The notes: generated by a model from the letters alone, not told the origin. Shown: positions 7,527 through 16,583, numbered from the stretch's first letter. The stretch is DNA of 64,000 nucleotides from Agrilactobacillus fermenti (GCF_021030645.1 NZ_JACGCJ010000013.1:16408-80407); one strand, 5' to 3'. Numbers and translations: made by a program.

Positions 7527-8430
7527 CTGCCTTTATTTGATTCGTATCATAGTAACGTAAGAATAAAGCTTCCAAAGTCGGCGGTGTGGTTCTTAAAGTT
7601 TGGATCTGCTGCTGCGTCAAATAACTTAAAACGGTATTCATAGCTGTATCAGCTACCAAAAATTCAGCACTTGTTTTTGTTTGATTTTTGAAATGTACTT
7701 GATGGACATGCGCCTGCTGCGTCAACTCAAGCATTGGCTTGGCTGTTGTTACGGTGACCTGATTACGTGTCAAATGCTGCATCTCTGCTAATGAACCCGC
7801 TTCAATAATTTCACCTTGACGGATGATCGCAATTTGATCGCCCATTTTCTCTACTTCAGATAGAATGTGACTGGACAACAAGATACTCCGACCTTGAGCT
7901 TTTAACTGAGCCACCTGTTGTTGAAAAACCATTTCATTTAAAGGGTCTAAGCCAGAAGTCGGTTCATCAAAAATATATAGAGGGACATCTGCTGCTAGTG
8001 CCGCAATTAAGGCAACTTTTTGTCGATTGCCTTTTGAATACGTTCGATTCTTTTTGCGCACATCTAAACCAAATGCTTGAATCAACTGATCAGTCCGCTG
8101 GTTATGGGTCCGTTTAGCCATACGCAATAATAAATCGATGGTCTGCCCCCCAGTAAGATTCGGCCAAAGATAAACATCTCCAGGCACATAGGCCAACTGC
8201 TGATGAATCGTGACCGCATTTTGCCAGGCGTCTTGTCCAAACACCTGGACTTGACCAGCGGTAGGCTTGATCAGTCCTAGAATCGTTCGAATAGTCGTTG
8301 ACTTTCCGGCACCATTAGGACCAATAAAACCTAGCACCTCACCCTCATTTAATTGTAGGTTGATGTCTTTTAATGCTGTAAATTTACCAAATTGCTTTTG
8401 CAAGTGCTGAATCTCAATCACATGAGCCAT
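7519..8430 (-). CDS. ABC exporter ATP-binding protein
   Basis: ATPase of the drug/antibiotic exporter class, about 303 aa. It carries Walker A GPNGAGKSTT, a Q-loop region, signature YSKGNRQKV (a variant of LSGGQ, common in this subfamily), Walker B LYIFDEPTSGLDPL and switch His in LLSSHILSEVEKMG. The C-terminal ~90 residues form the extension typical of single-domain exporters. The frame opens at GTG 8433, but ATG 8430 with GGAGG nine bases upstream is the better start. It is the first gene of the exporter-TetR operon, driven by the promoter at 8499-8526. Confidence 0.92.
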   Translation of the reverse strand: MAHVIEIQHLQKQFGKFTALKDINLQLNEGEVLGFIGPNGAGKSTTIRTILGLIKPTAGQVQVFGQDAWQNAVTIHQQLAYVPGDVYLWPNLTGGQTIDLLLRMAKRTHNQRTDQLIQAFGLDVRKKNRTYSKGNRQKVALIAALAADVPLYIFDEPTSGLDPLNEMVFQQQVAQLKAQGRSILLSSHILSEVEKMGDQIAIIRQGEIIEAGSLAEMQHLTRNQVTVTTAKPMLELTQQAHVHQVHFKNQTKTSAEFLVADTAMNTVLSYLTQQQIQTLRTTPPTLEALFLRYYDTNQIKAGV

Positions 8431-8498
8431 CACATTTGGCCTCCTAGTTTGCTTCTACCAATTACTTAAAAAATACACTTCTATGTGAATCCAACTGT

Positions 8499-8526
8499 AT
8501 TATAGACTTAATGACTGATAAGTCAA
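8499..8526 (-). promoter_or_regulatory. Promoter of the TetR-regulated ABC exporter operon
   Basis: On the minus strand TTGACT (8526-8521), a 16-base spacer and a perfect TATAAT (8504-8499) lie about 70 bases before the ATPase start. The -35 and spacer are embedded in the operator-like inverted repeat, the standard layout for TetR repression. Confidence 0.8.
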
Positions 8527-8546
8527 TAACCAGTCAGTCATTATTA
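8508..8546. promoter_or_regulatory. Probable TetR-family operator (inverted repeat)
   Basis: TTAATGACTGA on the left is mirrored by the complement of CAGTCAGTCATTA on the right, giving arms centred near 8527. The repeat covers the -35 and spacer of the exporter promoter and lies in the divergent gap between the exporter operon and the oxidoreductase gene at 8611. Assignment to the TetR protein at 5222-5863 is inferred from linkage. Confidence 0.65.
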
Positions 8547-8610
8547 AAGATAAGCCCAAAATTTTTAAGTGGTATGATGAACCTATGTCAAAAACAAAGA
8601 AGGTATCGGA

Positions 8611-9570
8611 ATGAAAGCTCTCTATTTCAATACATTTGGTGGGGCCGATGTCCTAACTTATAGTGATTTACCCACGCCAACAATTGGTACTCAAGATTAT
8701 TTGGTCAAAATGCACTATATCGGTCTTAACTTTGCCGATATTTATCGTCGCCGCGGTAATTATCACCTCGAACCGCACACACCCTATATAGACGGTTATG
8801 AAGGTGTAGGTGAAATCGTAGCGATAGGGTCAGGGGTCGCAAATAATCAAGCTGCCATTGGTCAGCTGATTCTATTTGTTGACGTGCCCTTAGCCAATGC
8901 TGAATATGTTGTTGTCCCAAGTAATCATGCCATTTTTTTGCCACCAGAAATCAAGCCTGAACTTGCTGCAAGCATTGGTTTGCAGGGCCTAACAGCCGAC
9001 TTTTTAGCCCACGATCTCGGGAAAAATCAAGCTGGCGCTAAAGTATTTATCACTGGTATTAGCGGCGGTGTCGGGCAAATTCTTTCCCAAATGCTGATTG
9101 CTGACGGCATCGATGTTTATGGTGCCGCATCCACACCCCAAAAGCGGCAACTAGCCCTTAATCATGGTGTTAAAGCCGTATTTCCAAGCCGACAAACCGA
9201 TTGGCAATCTAACTGGACCAATCAATTTGACACCGTTTATGACGGTGTCGGCGTGACAATCCCCACCAGCTTAAAACTCATTCACCAACGGGGAAAAGTC
9301 GTATTTTTTGGCATGGCCGGTGGGCAACCGCCAAAAGTAGACCTGGTCACATTGCTCAACCAGTCTAAAAGTATTCTAACTGGTGATCTCTGGCACTTTT
9401 TAACGAGTTTTGAGATCCGGCAACAACGCAGTCACCGCTTATTTCAATATTTCATAGATCATAAAATCAAAATTACCGCCCCAACGATCTTACCGCTAGC
9501 CGATGGTAAAAAAGGACATGAACTATTAGAATCAGGTAAAAGCACCGGAAAAATCTTATTTAAAATCTAG
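8611..9570 (+). CDS. Quinone oxidoreductase / MDR-type alcohol dehydrogenase family protein
   Basis: Medium-chain dehydrogenase without structural zinc ligands, 319 aa, resembling NADPH:quinone reductase (QOR). The N-terminal GroES-like domain holds NFADIYRRRGNY and PYIDGYEGVGEIVAIGSG. The nucleotide-binding domain contains FITGISGGVGQILSQM (GxGGVG type), then YDGVGVTI and a C-terminal GKILFKI tail typical of QOR. It probably reduces quinones or enals with NADPH. Start ATG 8611 follows GAAGGT. It is divergent from the exporter operon and might share its regulator. Its stop codon is followed at once by a copy of the dispersed 3' element. Confidence 0.88.
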   Translation: MKALYFNTFGGADVLTYSDLPTPTIGTQDYLVKMHYIGLNFADIYRRRGNYHLEPHTPYIDGYEGVGEIVAIGSGVANNQAAIGQLILFVDVPLANAEYVVVPSNHAIFLPPEIKPELAASIGLQGLTADFLAHDLGKNQAGAKVFITGISGGVGQILSQMLIADGIDVYGAASTPQKRQLALNHGVKAVFPSRQTDWQSNWTNQFDTVYDGVGVTIPTSLKLIHQRGKVVFFGMAGGQPPKVDLVTLLNQSKSILTGDLWHFLTSFEIRQQRSHRLFQYFIDHKIKITAPTILPLADGKKGHELLESGKSTGKILFKI

Positions 9571-9690
9571 AGTGCGAGAAAGGGCGTTTAGCGACTGAGC
9601 ATTAACAAGAATGGTGACAAATGGCGTTCCTGCCATTGGAGACATTCGATGTTAAGCAAAGTCGTTGCCCTTTTGAGCGCGTTTAAAACA
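9571..9690 (+). repeat. Dispersed 3' element, copy 1 (after qor)
   Basis: Starts at the base after the qor stop. The outer arms GCGAGAAAGGGC... and GCCCTTTTGAGCGC pair, with CGAC/GTCG just inside. Middle arms are GCATTAACA (9599-9607) / TGTTAAGC (9650-9657); the apical hairpin is AATGGC (9620-9625) / GCCATT (9632-9637). The sequence matches copies at 16584-16693, 35124-35232 and 48118-48230, always in the sense direction of the upstream gene, and is followed by a terminator at 9748-9790. Confidence 0.8.
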
Positions 9691-9747
9691 CAGTGCGAGA
9701 ATCATCGGGTGGTTTTTGAATACATTTAAACCAAAAATTTCCGTAAA

Positions 9748-9790
9748 TAAATAGGTGGTACAAAACATTTGCTTAGTATCACCTATTTTT
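9748..9790. terminator. Intrinsic terminator between qor and glpT
   Basis: AAATAGGTGGTAC and GTATCACCTATTTTT form the stem around CAAAACATTTGCTTA. A- and T-runs on both sides make it usable from both directions for the convergent qor (+) and glpT (-) genes. It is the terminator half of composite element copy 1. Confidence 0.82.
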
Positions 9791-9832
9791 ATCTATATTT
9801 TAATTTGAAATACCCCTATGAAGCGGTTGCGT

Positions 9833-11200
9833 TTACGCTTTATGATGTTGTGCCTGAACTTCTTGACCACGAATCCGCCAAGTTAAAGCAAACATGACAG
9901 CGGCTAAAAGACTTGCAATTAAAATCAAAGTAAACCCAGCTTGCCAACCAAACCAATCCACGGTATAGCCAATAATGGCATTAGCCGAAAATGAGCCAAA
10001 GAAGTAGCCAAATAGACCTGTCAAACCGGCAGCAGTCCCGGCTGCTTTTTTAGGCACAAGGTCTAACGCCTGCAGTCCAATCAACATAACTGGCCCATAA
10101 ATCCAAAAACCGATCATGATCAAGGCAAAATTGATCAACCATAGATTCGTGGCATTCATGTATAGAACTACAAAGCCAGATACGACTAACATGAATACAA
10201 AACCGGCTGGACCACGCCGACCTTTAAAGACTTTATCTGAAAGCCACCCGGCAATCAATGTCCCTGGTATGCCAGCTATTTCGTACCAGAAATAAGACCA
10301 GCTGGAATTAGCTAACGTGATATGCTTCACTTCGGTCAAATAAGTTGGCGCCCAATTTTCAACCCCATAACGAACTAAATAAACAAAAATATTAGCAATG
10401 GCAATGACCCAGATCCATTTGTTGTTGAGCACGTAACGGAATAAGATTTCTTTAGTTGTCAGTTCCTTTTCAAACAGTTGATGTTCTTCATTGGGATAAT
10501 CGTTGCGGTAAGCTTCGATTGGCGGTAAGCCAACCGATTCCGGCGTGTCTCGAATCAATAAAAAAGCAATTGCAGCAACGACAACACCAATAATTGCCGG
10601 TAGAATAAAGGCCCCGTGATATGACTTTATACCGCCAAATGCAAAGAAAGTGCCCACCATAGCGATGCCCGCCGTGGCGATGGGCGCCATAAAGCCACCA
10701 CCGACATTATGAGCTACATTCCAAATCGCCGTTTTACTGCCCCGTTCATTAATCGAATACCAATGGACCAAGACACGGCCAGACGGCGGCCAACCCATCC
10801 CCTGAAACCAGCCAAGTAAGAACAGAACAACAAACATCACAGTAATGCTTGAAGTTAGAAACGGAATAAAGCCAAAAGCAAAATTGACCAAAGCGGCTAA
10901 TAGTAGCCCTAATGGGAGGAAAATACGAGCATTGCTTTGATCCGAAACGATCCCCATCACAAATTTACTGATCCCATAAGCTAATGAGACCGCCGATAAT
11001 GCCAAGCCCAATTGCCCCTTGGAAAAGCCTTCCTGAGTCAACTGGGGAATCGCCAGTGAAAAATTATTGCGCAATAAATAATAGCCGGCGTAACCAATGA
11101 AAATACCTAAGAATACTTGCAGCCGTAATCGCTTATAAGTTTGATCCACCTTATCTGCAGATACCTTAGTCGTCGCAATATGCGGCTTTAATAATTGCAT
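9833..11200 (-). CDS. glpT: Glycerol-3-phosphate/phosphate antiporter (MFS, OPA family)
   Basis: Twelve-helix major facilitator importing glycerol-3-phosphate in exchange for phosphate, about 455 aa. Strong landmarks shared with E. coli GlpT: TYKRLRLQVFLGIFIGYAGY, RNNFSLA, GISKFVMGIVSD, the invariant GWFQGMGWPPSGR, and WNVAHNVGGG. These place it in GlpT rather than UhpT. The frame extends to a GTG at 11215, but ATG 11200 sits behind GAGGGTGAG and gives the family N-terminus (MQLLKPH). Monocistronic; a catabolite-responsive-like palindrome lies about 40 bases upstream. Confidence 0.93.
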   Translation of the reverse strand: MQLLKPHIATTKVSADKVDQTYKRLRLQVFLGIFIGYAGYYLLRNNFSLAIPQLTQEGFSKGQLGLALSAVSLAYGISKFVMGIVSDQSNARIFLPLGLLLAALVNFAFGFIPFLTSSITVMFVVLFLLGWFQGMGWPPSGRVLVHWYSINERGSKTAIWNVAHNVGGGFMAPIATAGIAMVGTFFAFGGIKSYHGAFILPAIIGVVVAAIAFLLIRDTPESVGLPPIEAYRNDYPNEEHQLFEKELTTKEILFRYVLNNKWIWVIAIANIFVYLVRYGVENWAPTYLTEVKHITLANSSWSYFWYEIAGIPGTLIAGWLSDKVFKGRRGPAGFVFMLVVSGFVVLYMNATNLWLINFALIMIGFWIYGPVMLIGLQALDLVPKKAAGTAAGLTGLFGYFFGSFSANAIIGYTVDWFGWQAGFTLILIASLLAAVMFALTWRIRGQEVQAQHHKA

Positions 11201-11243
11201 AAAACTCACCCTCACTCTATTGGTATAAACGGAAACTTATCAT

Positions 11244-11257
11244 AAAGAAAGCGCTTC
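11244..11257. promoter_or_regulatory. Possible catabolite-responsive element upstream of glpT
   Basis: AGAAAGCGCTTCCT is palindromic around CG and resembles the CcpA cre consensus with about three mismatches, all near the ends. A CcpA site before a glycerol-phosphate transporter would make sense, but the match is weak. Confidence 0.3.
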
Positions 11258-11299
11258 CTGAAATATCATAGCAATCTCTTTTGGCGATAGCAACTAATT

Positions 11300-11366
11300 G
11301 GTCTCAGTAAACAAGAAAAGCGGCCGCAAACAAAAGATTTCTTTTGTCGCAGTCGCTTTGAGACCG
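11300..11366 (-). terminator. Terminator of the copA-copZ unit
   Basis: A two-tier hairpin: an outer GGTCTCA/TGAGACC pair encloses AAAGCG...CGCTTT and an inner ACAAAAG/CTTTTGT. It lies just past the copZ stop on the minus strand. The apical ACAAAAG...CTTTTGT resembles the other terminators of the window. Confidence 0.7.
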
Positions 11367-11415
11367 ATCTATTAAATTACTTCTATTAACATCAAATTTG
11401 TTTCACAAGTAAAAA

Positions 11416-11619
11416 TTACTGAATGCTTTCAACACTGTAGTGTGTTTCTGCCAAGGCATCGATCAAATCTTGATCTTTGGGGTCGCCAGTAACAACGGCT
11501 TGCTTACTGTCCAAATCAACTTTGACTGAGTCAACACCAGCGACAGCATTAAATGCTTTGGCAACATTCTCCGTACAACCTTCACACTTCATACCTTTAA
11601 TTGCAACTGTTTTTGTCAT
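11416..11619 (-). CDS. copZ: Copper chaperone / HMA-domain protein CopZ
   Basis: Single heavy-metal-associated domain of 67 aa with the metal site MKCEGC at residues 10-15, which binds Cu(I) in the cytoplasm and hands it to the P-type ATPase and to CopY. The ferredoxin-like fold pattern (short strand, MxCxxC loop, helix AKAFNAVAGVDSVKVDL) is complete. The gene lies 50 bases downstream of copA on the same strand and is probably co-transcribed under the cop box at 14204-14213. Confidence 0.93.
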   Translation of the reverse strand: MTKTVAIKGMKCEGCTENVAKAFNAVAGVDSVKVDLDSKQAVVTGDPKDQDLIDALAETHYSVESIQ

Positions 11620-11669
11620 AAAAAATCGCTCCTTTAAATTTAGAATAGTTTTTAATCTTTGTTACCTAA

Positions 11670-14144
11670 TTATAAAGCTCGTTGAAACTTGGGTTTGTAG
11701 CCCCGCAAACGTAGGGCATTCAAAACAACTGAAACGGAACTGAAACTCATGGCTGCCCCAGCAATCATTGGGTTCAACAATGGCCCACCGAATATGTACA
11801 GTGAGCCCATGGCAATCGGAATGCCGATCACGTTATAAGCAAAAGCCCAAAACAGGTTTTCCTTGATATTTTTGATGGTCTGCTGGCTTAAATCAATGGC
11901 CGTTGCCACCGTCATCAGATCTTGATGAATTAAGACAATATCAGCAGAATCAATGGCAATATCCGTTCCATTACCGATGGCGAAACCTACCTGAGCTTGG
12001 GCTAAAGCAGGTGCATCATTGATGCCATCCCCAACCATGGCAACGACTTGAGCTTCTTTTTGTAGCGATTGAATCGCAGCCACTTTACCGTCGGGTAAAA
12101 CGTCACTGATCACCTGATCAATGCCTAATTGAGCTGCAATGGCTTGAGCGGTGGCCGCCCCATCACCCGTCAGCATCACAATTTTTTCACCCATCGCTTT
12201 TAATTGTTGGATTGCCGCTTTAGCATCGGGTTTGACTTGATCAGCAACAGCGACAATGCCCAGGACTTCGTTATCTTTGGCAATCAGCATGGCCGTCTTA
12301 CCTTGTTGGGCAAACGTGCTTTGTTGTTGCTTTAGAGTAGTTGACAAGTGCCGCTCAGCCATCAGTTTCTGGTTGCCAATGGCTAACTCGTGACCAACAA
12401 CTTGACCGGTGACCCCTTGACCCGCAATAAAATGCAATGCCGTTGCAGTTGGTAAGGCTTGTTTTGCTTGTTTCGCGGCGGCTACAATAGCGGCAGCTAA
12501 AGGATGTTCCGAACCTTGTTCAATACTGGCAATTTGTGCTTGTAACTTTGTTTTTTCCGCCGTTGATAATCCTGGAAAGTACCAATCAGTGACTTCTGGC
12601 TGACCTTTTGTCAACGTACCGGTCTTATCAAAAACGATGGTATCGATTTGACTGGCTGTTTCCAGAGCGGCACCATTTTTTACCAGGATCCCATTTTCAG
12701 CGCCTCGACCAGTCCCCACCATAATTGCAGTGGGCGTTGCCAGGCCCAGGGCACAAGGACAAGCAATGACCAGAACAGAAACGAAAATCGTCAATGCGAA
12801 GGCTAATGATTGCCCAGTTAATAGCCAAGCAATGGTTGCCAGCGTAGCTAAAATCATGATTGTTGGGACAAAGATACCTGCAATTTTGTCAGCCAATCGT
12901 GCGATGGGTGCCTTGGTGGCTTGAGCATCTTCAACAAGTTTAACGATTTTCGCCAATGTTGTTTGATTCCCTACACGTGTTGCTCTGATCAATAATTGGC
13001 CTGTTTGATTCAACGTGCCCGCAGTGACTGCATCTTCGGCAGCTTTTGCCACTGGCATACTTTCACCGGTTAGCATGGATTCATCCACATTACTGCTGCC
13101 GGAAAGAACTTGACCATCCACGGGAATGTTAGCACCAGGTTTGATCATCAGAATATCATTAAGCTGTAGATCAACAACTGGCTGCTCTATATAGGTATCG
13201 CCACTTTGAACCCACGCTGTTTTAGGCGCTAAGTCCATTAATTTAGTAATGGCCGACCCTGTTTTCTGCTTGGACTTGGTTTCAAAATAACGCCCCAGTG
13301 TGATCAAGGTTAAAATCGTAACCGCAGCTTCATAGTATAGCTGATCATGAAAGCCGATACTGGTCATCATCATCAAACCGGTATTGATCAAACTGTAAAT
13401 AAAAGCCGCAGAAGTACCAACAGCTACCAAACTATCCATGTTGGGATGGCCCTTAAATAAAGTTTTATAGCCCACCGAGTAATAACTACGGTTTAAGTAC
13501 ATCACCGGTAAGACAAGTATCAATTGGGTCAGTGCAAACGTTACTGGATGTAAAGTTGGTTCTAAGAAGCTAGGCAGCCAAGCGCCCAACATATGGCCCA
13601 TGCTAATGTATAGCAATACAATTGTGAAAATAGCAGACCAGATGAAGCGTTGTTTTAGATCAGCTAGTTGATGATCTTTCTTCTCCGCCAAGGCTTCGGC
13701 TTGCTCTGGATGAGCCACTTCGTCAGCCAGTGTGGCGCCGTAACCGGCATCAGTGACAGCCTGTTCAATGGCCGCATTGTCGGTAACAAAATTATCAAAG
13801 CTAACCCGCATTTTTTCTGCGGCTAGATTGACTTGTACCTCGATCATTCCAGGCAGTTGCTTCACAGCTTTTTCGATCGTCTGAGCACAGCTGGCACATA
13901 CCATGCCATCGATCGCAAAGTTTTCCGTGGTCAACTGGGCATTGGCGCCATAGCCGGCATCAGCAACGGCTGTTTCAATTTGAGCCACAGGGGTCACATT
14001 GGGGTCAAAATCAACTTGCATCGATTCAGCCGTTAGATTCACGTTAGCCTCAGTGACACCGGGTAATTTTTTAGTGACTTTTTCCACCGTTTGGGCACAG
14101 CTGGCACACATCATACCATCTATATTAAAGCGACATTCGCTCAT
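11670..14144 (-). CDS. copA: Copper-translocating P-type ATPase CopA
   Basis: P1B-1 ATPase exporting Cu(I), 824 aa. Two N-terminal HMA domains carry MMCASC (Cys13, Cys16) and MVCASC (about residues 81-86). The transmembrane metal site CPC is at about 462-464 inside IACPCALGLATP; the phosphorylation motif DKTGTLTKG has Asp near 506; a TGES loop and GDGINDAPAL hinge are present. The last helix motif MSFSSVSVVLNALRL is typical of copper pumps. Start ATG 14144 follows GAGGTGAG. It forms a unit with copZ and has an exact cop box about 60 bases upstream. Confidence 0.95.
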   Translation of the reverse strand: MSECRFNIDGMMCASCAQTVEKVTKKLPGVTEANVNLTAESMQVDFDPNVTPVAQIETAVADAGYGANAQLTTENFAIDGMVCASCAQTIEKAVKQLPGMIEVQVNLAAEKMRVSFDNFVTDNAAIEQAVTDAGYGATLADEVAHPEQAEALAEKKDHQLADLKQRFIWSAIFTIVLLYISMGHMLGAWLPSFLEPTLHPVTFALTQLILVLPVMYLNRSYYSVGYKTLFKGHPNMDSLVAVGTSAAFIYSLINTGLMMMTSIGFHDQLYYEAAVTILTLITLGRYFETKSKQKTGSAITKLMDLAPKTAWVQSGDTYIEQPVVDLQLNDILMIKPGANIPVDGQVLSGSSNVDESMLTGESMPVAKAAEDAVTAGTLNQTGQLLIRATRVGNQTTLAKIVKLVEDAQATKAPIARLADKIAGIFVPTIMILATLATIAWLLTGQSLAFALTIFVSVLVIACPCALGLATPTAIMVGTGRGAENGILVKNGAALETASQIDTIVFDKTGTLTKGQPEVTDWYFPGLSTAEKTKLQAQIASIEQGSEHPLAAAIVAAAKQAKQALPTATALHFIAGQGVTGQVVGHELAIGNQKLMAERHLSTTLKQQQSTFAQQGKTAMLIAKDNEVLGIVAVADQVKPDAKAAIQQLKAMGEKIVMLTGDGAATAQAIAAQLGIDQVISDVLPDGKVAAIQSLQKEAQVVAMVGDGINDAPALAQAQVGFAIGNGTDIAIDSADIVLIHQDLMTVATAIDLSQQTIKNIKENLFWAFAYNVIGIPIAMGSLYIFGGPLLNPMIAGAAMSFSSVSVVLNALRLRGYKPKFQRAL

Positions 14145-14203
14145 GAACTCACCTCAATTTCTATTTAATAAAATGATTACGTTTTAAAAGCAACATTATC
14201 GTT

Positions 14204-14213
14204 TACAGATGTA
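14204..14213. promoter_or_regulatory. Cop box (CopY operator) upstream of copA
   Basis: TACAGATGTA is an exact match to the CopY operator consensus TACAnnTGTA and is embedded in the longer palindrome TTTACAGATGTAAA. It sits in the 99-base gap between copB and copA, indicating that copA-copZ has its own copper-induced promoter in addition to any read-through from copB. Confidence 0.85.
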
Positions 14214-14243
14214 AATAATAATTTAATAAATTAGGGTTTTGCC

Positions 14244-16334
14244 TTAATCTTCGGTCTCGCCGAGTTTTAGAGTCAACGCATTAATGGCGACGATCACCGT
14301 ACTTAAAGACATCAGCACGGCACCAGCCATTGGACTTAAAATAAAGCCGATTGGGGCCAACACACCGGCGGCTAATGGAATTGCTAGAATATTATAACCA
14401 GCCCCCCACCAGAGGTTTTCAGTCATCTTACGGGTGGTCTTGCGCGCCAAATTTAAGAATTCTACCACGTCATTGGGGTTACTTTTTACAAGAACCACAT
14501 CGGCAGACTCAATGGCCACATCAGTCCCACTGCCAATTGCAATCCCGATATTTGCCCGAGTTAGGCTAGGCGCATCGTTGACCCCGTCCCCGATCATCAA
14601 AACTTTACCTTTGGTTTGATATTCGCGAACTAATTTTTCTTTATCTTCTGGTAATAATTGTGCTCGGACTTCCGTGATGCCAAGTGTTTGTGCAACCTTT
14701 TGCGCTGTTTGGGCATTATCTCCAGTCAGCATAACTGGGGTAATGTCTTGTTGCTTCAAAGCAGCGATCAAATGCTTAGCTTCTGGTTTGATTGCATCCC
14801 CTTCAGCAACGTAAGCTAAAACATCACCATCCTGTAAGAGAAAACTGATCGAATTCCCATTGGCAGCTAATTGCTCAAATTTAGCTTGCTCAAACTGGAT
14901 ATTTTGCTGAACTAAGTAAGCCATTGAGACAATTTGATAGGTCTGACCAGACACATCGCCTGACAAACCGACCCCAGTCAATTGTTGAACATTTTGAGCC
15001 TTGGTGAAAGTAACTCGATCAGCCTTGGCAGCGTTCACGATACCAACAGCTAAAGGATGAGAGGACCCCGCTTCGAGGCTGGCAAAAATCTGCAAAGCTT
15101 GTGACTTAGTCAGCTGATTAGATAGTGTGTCATAGGCATTGACCTTGAAGTCCCCTTCAGTCAATGTTCCAGTTTTATCCATCAACGCATATTTCAAATC
15201 TTTAACTTGTTCTAACGCATTCCGATTCCGAATCAATAACCCATTCTTAGCGGCAATCGATGTGCTCCGAGCCACGACTAAGGGAATTGCCAAGCCTAAA
15301 GCATGCGGACAAGCAATGACGAAAACAGTCACTGCCACCGGCAAAGCAGTAGCCAGATCTGTTTGAAACAGCCAAATAATAAAGGCCAAAATGCCAACAA
15401 ATAAAGCGGCATAGAACAACCAACCAGCAACTTTATCTGCCAAATTTTCTTGTGCTGATTTTTCTTGTTGGGCTGAATTGACTAATTTCATAACTTGCGC
15501 TAAAAAACCATTCTTCCCGGTACCCGTCACAGTTAATTGAAAAGTCCCATCACCGTTAACTGAGCCACCAAATACTTTGTCATCAACGTGCTTGGTGATC
15601 TGTTTAGACTCACCTGTGACCATGGACTCATTCACATTAGATGTCCCTTCAACAATCGTGCCATCAGCTGGAATTTTTTCGCCAGCTTTGACCAGCAGAT
15701 GATCGCCTTCCTGGAGATCACGTATCGGTACTTCCTGCGTGGCACCCTCTACCAGCTTGTGTGCCGAGCTTGGTAATAATTTGGCAAGATCATCCAAAGC
15801 TGAGCCAGCGTTCATTACCGCATTCATTTCGATCCAATGGCCCAGCAGCATGATATCGATCAAAGTTGCCAACTCCCAAAAGAAATCCATGACCATTGGA
15901 GTCACATGAAAAATATTGTTGGCGATCACTGAGTAAATACTGTAAATATAGGCAACCCCGATGCCCATGGTGATCAAAGTCATCATTGCTGGGGCTTTAC
16001 TTTTTAATTCACCGATAGCACCTGAGAAGAAAGGTTTACCACCATAGAAAAACAGCACGGTTCCGATAACCGCAACGACCCATTCACTACCTGAAAAAGT
16101 GATCAATGGCTGTGTCAACCCCATGAACGACGTCAGCAACAAAATGGGCAAAGTCAGCACAAGGGAAACCCAAAATTTCTGTTTCAAGTTGCCCATGTGC
16201 ATCATATGTCCCCCATGCATCATCATGTCGCCACCCATATCGTCCATATCCATATCAGCCATATCATGATCCATATGTGACATAGCCATTTTATGATCGT
16301 GCCCCATTTCTGAAGCCAGCTTATCTTTTGTCAT
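14244..16334 (-). CDS. copB: Copper/silver P-type ATPase CopB (CPH type)
   Basis: P1B-3 ATPase of 696 aa. Instead of HMA domains it has a His/Met/Asp-rich N-terminus (HDHKMAMSHMDHDMADMDMD, then MMMHGGHMMHMGN), a metal-gathering tail typical of CopB. The membrane metal site is CPH at about 342-344 (IACPHALGLAIPLV), the phosphorylated Asp is in DKTGTLTEG near 386, and TGES and GDGVNDAPSL are intact. CPH pumps export Cu or Ag from the cytoplasm. It is the first gene of the minus-strand copB-copA-copZ series, with an exact cop box inside its promoter. Confidence 0.94.
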   Translation of the reverse strand: MTKDKLASEMGHDHKMAMSHMDHDMADMDMDDMGGDMMMHGGHMMHMGNLKQKFWVSLVLTLPILLLTSFMGLTQPLITFSGSEWVVAVIGTVLFFYGGKPFFSGAIGELKSKAPAMMTLITMGIGVAYIYSIYSVIANNIFHVTPMVMDFFWELATLIDIMLLGHWIEMNAVMNAGSALDDLAKLLPSSAHKLVEGATQEVPIRDLQEGDHLLVKAGEKIPADGTIVEGTSNVNESMVTGESKQITKHVDDKVFGGSVNGDGTFQLTVTGTGKNGFLAQVMKLVNSAQQEKSAQENLADKVAGWLFYAALFVGILAFIIWLFQTDLATALPVAVTVFVIACPHALGLAIPLVVARSTSIAAKNGLLIRNRNALEQVKDLKYALMDKTGTLTEGDFKVNAYDTLSNQLTKSQALQIFASLEAGSSHPLAVGIVNAAKADRVTFTKAQNVQQLTGVGLSGDVSGQTYQIVSMAYLVQQNIQFEQAKFEQLAANGNSISFLLQDGDVLAYVAEGDAIKPEAKHLIAALKQQDITPVMLTGDNAQTAQKVAQTLGITEVRAQLLPEDKEKLVREYQTKGKVLMIGDGVNDAPSLTRANIGIAIGSGTDVAIESADVVLVKSNPNDVVEFLNLARKTTRKMTENLWWGAGYNILAIPLAAGVLAPIGFILSPMAGAVLMSLSTVIVAINALTLKLGETED

Positions 16335-16376
16335 TACGCTACCCCCTATAACCTTGTTTCATTAATTTACATTTTA

Positions 16377-16405
16377 AGTTTACAATTGTAATTGTAAAAA
16401 TGCAA
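16377..16405 (-). promoter_or_regulatory. copB promoter
   Basis: On the minus strand TTGCAT (16405-16400) and TAAACT (16382-16377) are separated by 17 bases, about 45 bases before the copB ATG. The cop box fills the -10-proximal half of the spacer, so bound CopY would exclude RNA polymerase. Confidence 0.6.
16381..16390. promoter_or_regulatory. Cop box (CopY operator) upstream of copB
   Basis: TACAATTGTA matches the CopY consensus TACAnnTGTA exactly. It continues into a second overlapping pseudo-repeat (ATTGTAA) on one side and lies inside the copB promoter. A further TTTACA motif follows toward copB, so two bound dimers are conceivable. Confidence 0.88.
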
Positions 16406-16514
16406 GTCTTAAATTTAAGTTGAACGCAATTCGTAAATTTCCTCAATAACCCGCTATGTAAAAAAAGCGCATGGGATAAAGGGTTTTTAAAACCATAAAT
16501 AGTCATAATTAAAT

Positions 16515-16555
16515 AGGTGGCTGAAAACAAAACGTTAATTTTGTCTCAGCCACCC
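16515..16555. terminator. Terminator after copY (composite element copy 2)
   Basis: GGTGGCTGA and TCAGCCACC form the stem, with AAACAAAACGTTAATTTTGTC at the top. It separates copY from copB, so copB needs its own promoter. It is almost identical to the terminator after ackA at 35067-35104. Confidence 0.8.
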
Positions 16556-16583
16556 GTCAGCTTTAGAACCAATTAAATTTAAC

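Noticed and set aside
9571..9690. CRISPR repeat or direct-repeat array
   Set aside because: The copies are isolated, far apart and imperfect; no regular spacing or spacers are present anywhere in the window.
9748..9790. T-box antiterminator suggested by GGTGGTAC
   Set aside because: The context is a convergent 3' region; no specifier loop or TGGNACCGCG sequence is present.
11244..11257. Confident CcpA site before glpT
   Set aside because: Three mismatches to the cre consensus; kept only as a low-confidence feature.
12730..12924. Plus-strand ORF inside copA
   Set aside because: Lies antisense to the conserved CPC membrane segment; a shadow of the real gene.
16339..16530. Open reading frame of 63 codons on the minus strand upstream of copB
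   Set aside because: It overlaps the copB promoter, the cop box and the terminator after copY, and has no ribosome binding site or sensible composition.
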